64,000 nt of DNA from Streptomyces cellulosae. Its GTDB lineage: Bacteria; Actinomycetota; Actinomycetes; Streptomycetales; Streptomycetaceae. The notes below the pieces were generated by a model that did no database searches, was not told where the DNA came from, and saw only the letters and a list, made by a program, of their open reading frames with translations. Position numbers and translations under genes: made by a program. Below, one piece after another: positions 59,814-64,000 of the stretch. The DNA is taken from the NCBI RefSeq assembly GCF_000721105.1, contig NZ_JOEV01000035.1, positions 18,757 through 82,756 of the forward strand, in the 5' to 3' direction. Position 1 is the first letter of the stretch. Each line of letters begins with the position of its first letter.

Positions 59814-59833
59814 GCGAGCGTTCGAATGCTCGC
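59814..59833. promoter_or_regulatory. 20-bp palindrome upstream of the nuclease
   Basis: GCGAGC-G-TTCGAA-T-GCTCGC is an 18-of-20 palindrome 34 bp upstream of the nuclease start, a likely regulator site. It does not fit the actinobacterial LexA box closely. Confidence 0.5.
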
Positions 59834-59953
59834 CACGCCGTGTTGCGGGGAGATGTGCGTACGGTGAGAAGTTAGTGACGTGCGCATGACAGAACAAGAC
59901 GTCGGACGAGATGTGACGTGAAGCTTGGACGGTCGGCCGCCCGCGGGTCACCC

Positions 59954-60080
59954 GTCGGTCGCCCGTCGGCTCCGCCCCGGCTTGGCGTCGGTTGCCCGTC
60001 GGCTCCGCCTCGGCTTGGCGTCGGCCTCCCGTCCGCCTCGGCTTGGCGTCGGCCTCCCGTCGGCCTGGAGTCGGCCTCGC
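59954..60080. repeat. Tandem repeats of decreasing length (33, 33, 28, 22, 11 bp)
   Basis: Units starting with GTCGG at 59954, 59987, 60020, 60048 and 60070. The first two share GCCCGTCGGCTCCGCC and end in CGGCTTGGC; later ones lose internal parts. The array ends just before the -10 of the riboswitch transcript. Confidence 0.85.
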
Positions 60081-60081
60081 G

Positions 60082-60205
60082 TACGATGGACGGCGCAGAA
60101 GGGGAGTAGCTCTTCGCCGGACCGTCGACATACTGCTCAGCTCGTCTGAGCCGGCGCCCGGAGGCAGGCCCATGGATGTGGGCCGGCCAGCGAGACCTTC
60201 GGCAA
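60082..60205 (+). ncRNA. yybP-ykoY manganese riboswitch with its promoter
   Basis: The two conserved ends of the yybP-ykoY aptamer are visible: GGGGAGTAG (60101-60109) and GCGAGACCTTC (about 60190-60200), with helices between (TCTTCGCCGGA, GTCGACATACT, then GCTCAG-CTCGT-CTGAGC). A TACGAT -10 at 60082-60087 would start the RNA about 10 nt before the aptamer. Long pairing downstream (GTGCCGTACGGCAC and flanking arms, 60208-60262) is a likely expression platform. The controlled gene is a GDT1-family cation exporter, a typical target; manganese binding is known for this class. Confidence 0.85.
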
Positions 60206-60317
60206 GCAGTGCACGCCTGTGCCGTACGGCACGGGCGGACCGTGCGCTGCCCTGCCGAGGCGTCTTGCGAGAAGGCTCGTGACTCTCGGTGGGGCAGCCC
60301 CGACCGATTGAGGAACC

Positions 60318-60899
60318 TTGATCAGCTTCACCGTGACGGCGCTCGTCTTCGGCGTCGTCTTCCTCGCCGAACTGCCGGACAAGACCGCGCTCGCCGGTCT
60401 CGTTCTCGGGACCCGGTACCGCGCTTCCTACGTCTTCGCGGGCGTCGCCGCCGCCTTCGCGCTCCATGTCGCGCTCGCCGTCGCGGCGGGCAGCGTGCTG
60501 ACGCTGCTGCCGCAGCAGATCGTGCACGCGCTGACAGGCGTGCTCTTCCTCGGTGGCGCGGCTGTGCTGCTGATGAAGAAGGATGAGGGCGAGGAGGAGA
60601 TCCGGAAGCCGGAGAACCAGTCCTTCTGGAAGGTCGCGGGGGCGGGCTTCATGCTCATCCTGGTCGCCGAGTTCGGCGATCTGACCCAGATCATGACGGC
60701 CAACCTCGCCGCCCGTTACGACGACCCGCTCTCCGTCGGCCTCGGCGCGGTGCTCGCCCTGTGGGCGGTGGCGGGGCTCGGCATCGTCGGCGGCAGGGCG
60801 CTGATGAAGAAGGTGCCGCTGAGGCTGATCACCAAGGTCGCGGCTCTGCTGATGCTCGGGCTCGGCGGGTGGAGCCTATGGGAGGCGGTGACGGGGTGA
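60318..60899 (+). CDS. TMEM165/GDT1-family manganese/calcium exporter
   Basis: A 193-residue membrane protein with six helices in two homologous halves. Each half has the UPF0016 motif: FLAELPDKTALA (about 15-26; Glu-x-x-Asp-Lys-Thr) and LVAEFGDLTQIM (about 114-125; Glu-Phe-Gly-Asp). The MntX/GDT1 family exports manganese. A charged loop (KKDEGEEEIRKPE) lies between the halves. The start is TTG 60318 with GAGGAA 3-4 nt upstream; GTG 60330 is the alternative. It is preceded by a manganese riboswitch and should be induced by excess manganese. Repeats follow the stop. Confidence 0.92.
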   Translation: MISFTVTALVFGVVFLAELPDKTALAGLVLGTRYRASYVFAGVAAAFALHVALAVAAGSVLTLLPQQIVHALTGVLFLGGAAVLLMKKDEGEEEIRKPENQSFWKVAGAGFMLILVAEFGDLTQIMTANLAARYDDPLSVGLGAVLALWAVAGLGIVGGRALMKKVPLRLITKVAALLMLGLGGWSLWEAVTG

Positions 60900-61085
60900 G
60901 GTGGTCTTGGCGAGCGGTCCTGGGTGAGCGGTCTTGGGTGAGGGGATCCGGGGTCGGCCGGGGCGGCTCGCGGTGGCGGCCGGGTGAGGCGGTCCGGGGT
61001 CGGCCGGGGGCGGTTTGCGGTGGCGGCCGGTTGAGGGGGCCTGGGGTCGCCGGGGGAGCGCTCCGCGGCGGTCGGCCGGCCTGAA
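60897..61085 (+). repeat. Nested tandem repeats after the exporter stop codon
   Basis: First, about three degenerate 13-15 bp units around GTGAGCGGTCTTGG (60897-60940), the first including the stop codon. Then three units of about 47 bp (from about 60945, 60992 and 61039), sharing CCGGGGTCGGCCGGGG and GGTGGCGGCCGG; two end in GTGAG or TTGAG. No gene lies in 60900-61265; a CACTT-rich inverted repeat at about 61122-61152 may be regulatory for the next gene. Confidence 0.8.
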
Positions 61086-61265
61086 CGGTGGGTGAACTGT
61101 TTCCGGAGATGGTGGCGGGAAGGCGCACTTGTTTTGTACCGTGGAGAAACAAAGTGGTTCCCGCCTGCTTTCCCTGACCGGCGGGCGGGGCCACCTTGTT
61201 CCTCGGGGGGCGGCCGGGGAACCCCTGCGCCCTTGCCCCCTCGTTCCCGCGCTTTGGAGCTGCCG

Positions 61266-61934
61266 ATGACGGCCACCACCGTGCCCACCGTTCTCACCGC
61301 CCGCGTCCTCCTGCTGGACATGGACGGCACGCTCGTCAACTCCGACGCCGTCGTCGAACGGATCTGGCGCCGCTGGGCCGAACGGCACGGGCTGGACGGG
61401 GACGAGGTCATGAAGGTCGTCCACGGCCGCCAGGGCCACGCCTCCATGGCCCTGCTGCTGCCCGACCGCCCCGTGGAGCAGAACCACGCCGACAACGCCC
61501 GCATGCTCGCCGAGGAGACGGCGGACATGGAGGGCGTCGTCGCGATCCCCGGCGCGCCGGAGTTCCTCGCGTCCCTGCGGGGGCTGCCGCACGCGCTGGT
61601 CACGTCGGCCGACGTCCCCCTGTCCACCGCGCGCATGGCCGCGGCGGGACTGGACCTCCCGGACGTCCGGATCACCGCCGAGTCCGTCGGCGCGAGCAAG
61701 CCGGACCCCGAGGGGTTCCTCAAGGGGGCGGCCGAGCTGGGAGTGGCTCCGGCCGACTGTGTCGTCTTCGAGGACTCCGGCGCGGGCATTCAGGCGGGGC
61801 GGGCCGCCGGGATGCGGGTGGTCGGGGTCGGGCCCAGGGCCGCGCAGCATGGGCCCGACGTGGTGGTGCGGGATCTGACGGAAGTACGGGTGGAGGCGGC
61901 GGGGGACGGCGCCTTGAGGGTGCACGTGGGGTGA
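61266..61934 (+). CDS. HAD-superfamily sugar-phosphate phosphatase
   Basis: A 222-residue HAD subfamily IA phosphatase like DOG1/GPP and beta-phosphoglucomutase relatives. Motif I is LLLDMDGTLVNSDA (nucleophile Asp about 18), motif II is the Ser of LVTSADVP (about 115), motif III is the Lys of GASKPDPEGF (about 143), and motif IV is FEDSGAGIQAG (about 167-177). It probably dephosphorylates a small sugar phosphate or polyol phosphate. GGAG lies 7 nt before the ATG. It is not in an operon with its neighbours. Confidence 0.92.
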   Translation: MTATTVPTVLTARVLLLDMDGTLVNSDAVVERIWRRWAERHGLDGDEVMKVVHGRQGHASMALLLPDRPVEQNHADNARMLAEETADMEGVVAIPGAPEFLASLRGLPHALVTSADVPLSTARMAAAGLDLPDVRITAESVGASKPDPEGFLKGAAELGVAPADCVVFEDSGAGIQAGRAAGMRVVGVGPRAAQHGPDVVVRDLTEVRVEAAGDGALRVHVG

Positions 61935-62073
61935 GGGCGACGCCCGTACCGACGCCGGGGCGGGGCGAGCACCGGGTGACATGCCGTCGAAAGCAGCACC
62001 CCCGCGCCGCGCTCGCCGCCCGCGCCGCCCGCGCCGCGCGGGCGTGCCGCATGACCGGGCCGCGCCCACAGCC

Positions 62074-64000
62074 CTACGGTTCCGAGGTCGCCGCCTCCAG
62101 GGACTCGCGGGTCTCCTGGTCGTAGACGCCGAGATTGTCGGTTCCGACGTTGTGGGACCACTGGTAGTTGCGCAACGCTTCCTCGACCTGGCTGCTGAAG
62201 GTGCCGTCGATCTGGCCGTTGTAGAGGTACAGCTGGTGCAGACGCTGCTGGAGTTCGGTGACCTCGGGACCTTGGGCACCGCGCCGCAGGACGGAGGCGT
62301 TGCGGTCACTGGGTTTTCCCTCTTCGGCGGCTCCCGAGCCGGTGTCGGAGCCCGTGTCGGAGGCGGTGGCGCTGCTCGTCGGTGTCCCGGTCGGCGTGAC
62401 CGGCGCGGAGAGGCTCGGCGAGGCGCTGGACGCGGACGCCGAGGGTGACGAGGTGGGCGAGGGACTCGCGCTCGTCGGCGACGGAGTGGTGGACGTCGGC
62501 GGCGCCGACGGGCTCTCCGTGGTCGGGGACACCGACGCCGCGCTGGTCGAGGTGTCCGGGACGGCCGCGCGTACGTCCTTGGGCGGCGCCCCTTCCCGGG
62601 TGGGCGTCTCGTAGGAGAACAGCCCGCCGGCGAACCCGGCGGCCGCCACGACCGCGACGACGGCCCCACCGGCGGCCAGCGCGACGCCACGCCGCCGCCT
62701 CGCCGGCCGCCGCTCCTCCCCGCCCGGCCCGGACACGACGGGGTCGTCCCCGCCCACCTCGAACAATCGCAGGTCGGTGGGGTTGGGGGAGGTGGCCGGG
62801 GGAGCCAGGGGGGTGGGCAGGACGGAGGTCGCGTCGGCGGGCGCCGCGGACGTCGGTACGGGGGTGCCGGACGCGCCCACGACGGGCAGCGGCGCTGTCA
62901 CGTCCGCCGCGCCGGGCACGTCGGCCGCGCCCGTCGAGGGGCCCGCCTGGCCTGCCCCGTAGACCGGGTCCGTGACGGGCGGCATGGCGGTGGCGTCGAC
63001 CGGGGGCAACACGGTGGTCGCGTCGGCGGCGCCGGGTACGCCGGTCGTGGGCGGCGCGGGATCCGGCCCCGCCGCACCAGGACCGCGCCCCGCGCCCGCG
63101 ACGGGCGGCGCGCCGGCTGCATGCTGAGCGCCGGTCGTGCGGGCCGCGCGGGGCCCGGCGGTCCCCCCACCGGTGGGCAGTGCGGTGGTCGCGTCACTCC
63201 CGGCCGCGTCCGCGCTCAGGCGGGCGTTCCAGGCGCTCGCGCCGGGCGAGGCGGCGCTCGGGGCAGCGGGCCCGGTGCCACTGTTCCCGGAGTCCGTGTT
63301 CACGGTGGGCAGCGGGACGGTCGGGCCCGCGTCGGTCGGCGTTGCGGATCGCGCTGCGCCGGGTGTCGCGGGCGGCCTCGGGCCGGGCGGGACGGTTCCT
63401 GCCGGGGGCCGTTGCGAACCCGTCCCTGCGGCTGGCGGTGCGGCGGGCGGTGCGATGCGGCCGTGCGGGCCTGCTGTGGCGGCCCCGTCGGCACGCCGCC
63501 CGGCGCCTGTGTCCACGGTGGGTAACGCGACGGTCGGGTCCGCGTCGGTCGGCGCGGCGTATCGAGCGGCGCTGGGTGTGGCAGGCGACTGCGGGCCCGG
63601 TACGGCGGTCCCGGCGGCACGTCCGGGACCGGCCGCTGGGGCGGACGGTGCGACGGTGGCGCCCGGGACGGTCGGCGGGGTGGGCGGGGCAGTGCGCGCC
63701 CGCCCGCTCGGTACGACGGGCCCGCCCGCCCGCTCTCCGACTGCCTTCTCCGGCGCTCCCGCATCACGCCCCGGAGCCCCCGCAGCCCTCTTCGGCGCCC
63801 CCGCGCCGTCGCCCCCCAGCGCCCCGGGATCAACCGCCCGCAGCATCATCGTGGCCTCGGCCGGCGCCTCTCGCGGCGCCTCCGGTGAACCACCGGAGGC
63901 CCCGGACGCCCCCGGCACCCCTGACCCACCTTCGGCCGGCCCACTCCAGTCAGCCCCCGCCGCAGGAGCCCCCGCCGCAGGAGCCCCTGCCGCACGAGCC
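62074..64000 (-). CDS. Membrane protein with C-terminal peptidoglycan-binding domain, 5' end outside window
   Basis: The frame is open at the right edge, so at least 640 residues are visible and the start is missing. Order: a very long Pro/Ala/Gly/Thr-rich cytoplasmic region with repeated D-A-T-T-x-L-P motifs, a basic stretch (RRPARRRRG), one transmembrane helix (GVALAAGGAVVAVVAAAGF), a Ser/Thr/Pro-rich extracellular linker, and a C-terminal PG_binding_1 domain (VLRRGAQGPEVTELQQRLHQ, then IDGTFSSQVEEALRNYQ). It probably links the cytoplasm to the cell wall, with the Thr motifs as candidate targets of Ser/Thr kinases. The first in-frame GTG inside the window (63918) is not the likely start. 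Confidence 0.8.
   Translation of the reverse strand, partial: ARAAGAPAAGAPAAGADWSGPAEGGSGVPGASGASGGSPEAPREAPAEATMMLRAVDPGALGGDGAGAPKRAAGAPGRDAGAPEKAVGERAGGPVVPSGRARTAPPTPPTVPGATVAPSAPAAGPGRAAGTAVPGPQSPATPSAARYAAPTDADPTVALPTVDTGAGRRADGAATAGPHGRIAPPAAPPAAGTGSQRPPAGTVPPGPRPPATPGAARSATPTDAGPTVPLPTVNTDSGNSGTGPAAPSAASPGASAWNARLSADAAGSDATTALPTGGGTAGPRAARTTGAQHAAGAPPVAGAGRGPGAAGPDPAPPTTGVPGAADATTVLPPVDATAMPPVTDPVYGAGQAGPSTGAADVPGAADVTAPLPVVGASGTPVPTSAAPADATSVLPTPLAPPATSPNPTDLRLFEVGGDDPVVSGPGGEERRPARRRRGVALAAGGAVVAVVAAAGFAGGLFSYETPTREGAPPKDVRAAVPDTSTSAASVSPTTESPSAPPTSTTPSPTSASPSPTSSPSASASSASPSLSAPVTPTGTPTSSATASDTGSDTGSGAAEEGKPSDRNASVLRRGAQGPEVTELQQRLHQLYLYNGQIDGTFSSQVEEALRNYQWSHNVGTDNLGVYDQETRESLEAATSEP

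Noticed and set aside
59814..59833. LexA (SOS) box upstream of the secreted nuclease
   Set aside because: The palindrome centre TTCGAA does not match the actinobacterial pattern CGAAC-N4-GTTCG; kept only as an unassigned dyad.

Overview
The window is chromosomal DNA from a Streptomyces or very close relative. It is very GC-rich with strong third-position G/C, and GTG and TTG starts are common. It carries the actinobacterial order fasR-fabD-fabH-acpP-fabF, a homodimeric aceE, several TerD paralogues, DUF3145/DUF3052/DUF4429 proteins and an FmdB zinc ribbon. The order resembles what I remember of the S. coelicolor core around SCO2360-SCO2405; that is memory, not a search.

Layout. 1-6.5 kb: end of a sugar ABC permease, a small membrane protein, a MarR/zinc-free reductase divergent pair, a beta-lactamase-fold hydrolase coupled to a small gene, and an orphan ChvE/XylF-type sugar-binding lipoprotein. 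6.7-14.2 kb: EI24 protein, a secreted pyroglutamyl-peptidase-like protein with Ser at the catalytic Cys position, TetR/GH3 beta-glucosidase divergent pair, galM and an SGNH lipoprotein. 14.5-20.1 kb: DUF3145 and the fatty-acid synthase operon with its activator. 20.2-30 kb: pirin, serine hydrolase, GNAT, MerR/aldo-keto reductase operon, DUF4429, DUF1023, TetR/MFS pair, small membrane protein, potassium channel. 30-33 kb: aceE. 33.2-43.4 kb: DUF3052, peroxiredoxin, then a tellurium-resistance-type (Ter) island of four TerD-family proteins, a DUF475/TerC-like membrane protein and a biosynthetic module (CitE-like lyase, PRTase-TRSP-StiP-PELOTA fusion, HAD hydrolase). 43.4-47.7 kb: gene remnants, DedA, FmdB, a coiled-coil protein and a DUF4097 lipoprotein. 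47.7-50.8 kb: tRNA-Val(TAC) followed by an accessory patch with a blasticidin-S-deaminase-like gene, a broken TnpB, fragments of two other genes, and a MerR protein fused to sliding-clamp (DnaN) domains. 50.9-64 kb: epoxide-hydrolase-like protein, ketopantoate-reductase-like protein, DUF2277, DedA, DoxX, a large FAD/NAD(P) protein, PhoD, secreted HNH nuclease, a GDT1-family exporter behind a yybP-ykoY manganese riboswitch, a HAD phosphatase and the 3' part of a peptidoglycan-binding membrane protein.

Three patterns cut across the window. (i) Many regulator/target pairs are divergent with readable dyads between them. (ii) At least ten genes have a TANNNT -10 element 6-7 nt before the start codon and no Shine-Dalgarno, so they look leaderless; I used this to choose starts. 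(iii) About ten genes or gene remnants have short tandem repeats (9-47 bp) that begin at, include or directly follow their stop codon, as if the last codons plus stop had been copied repeatedly. I do not know a mechanism for this and consider it, with the MerR-clamp fusion and the Ter biosynthetic module, the most interesting material here.
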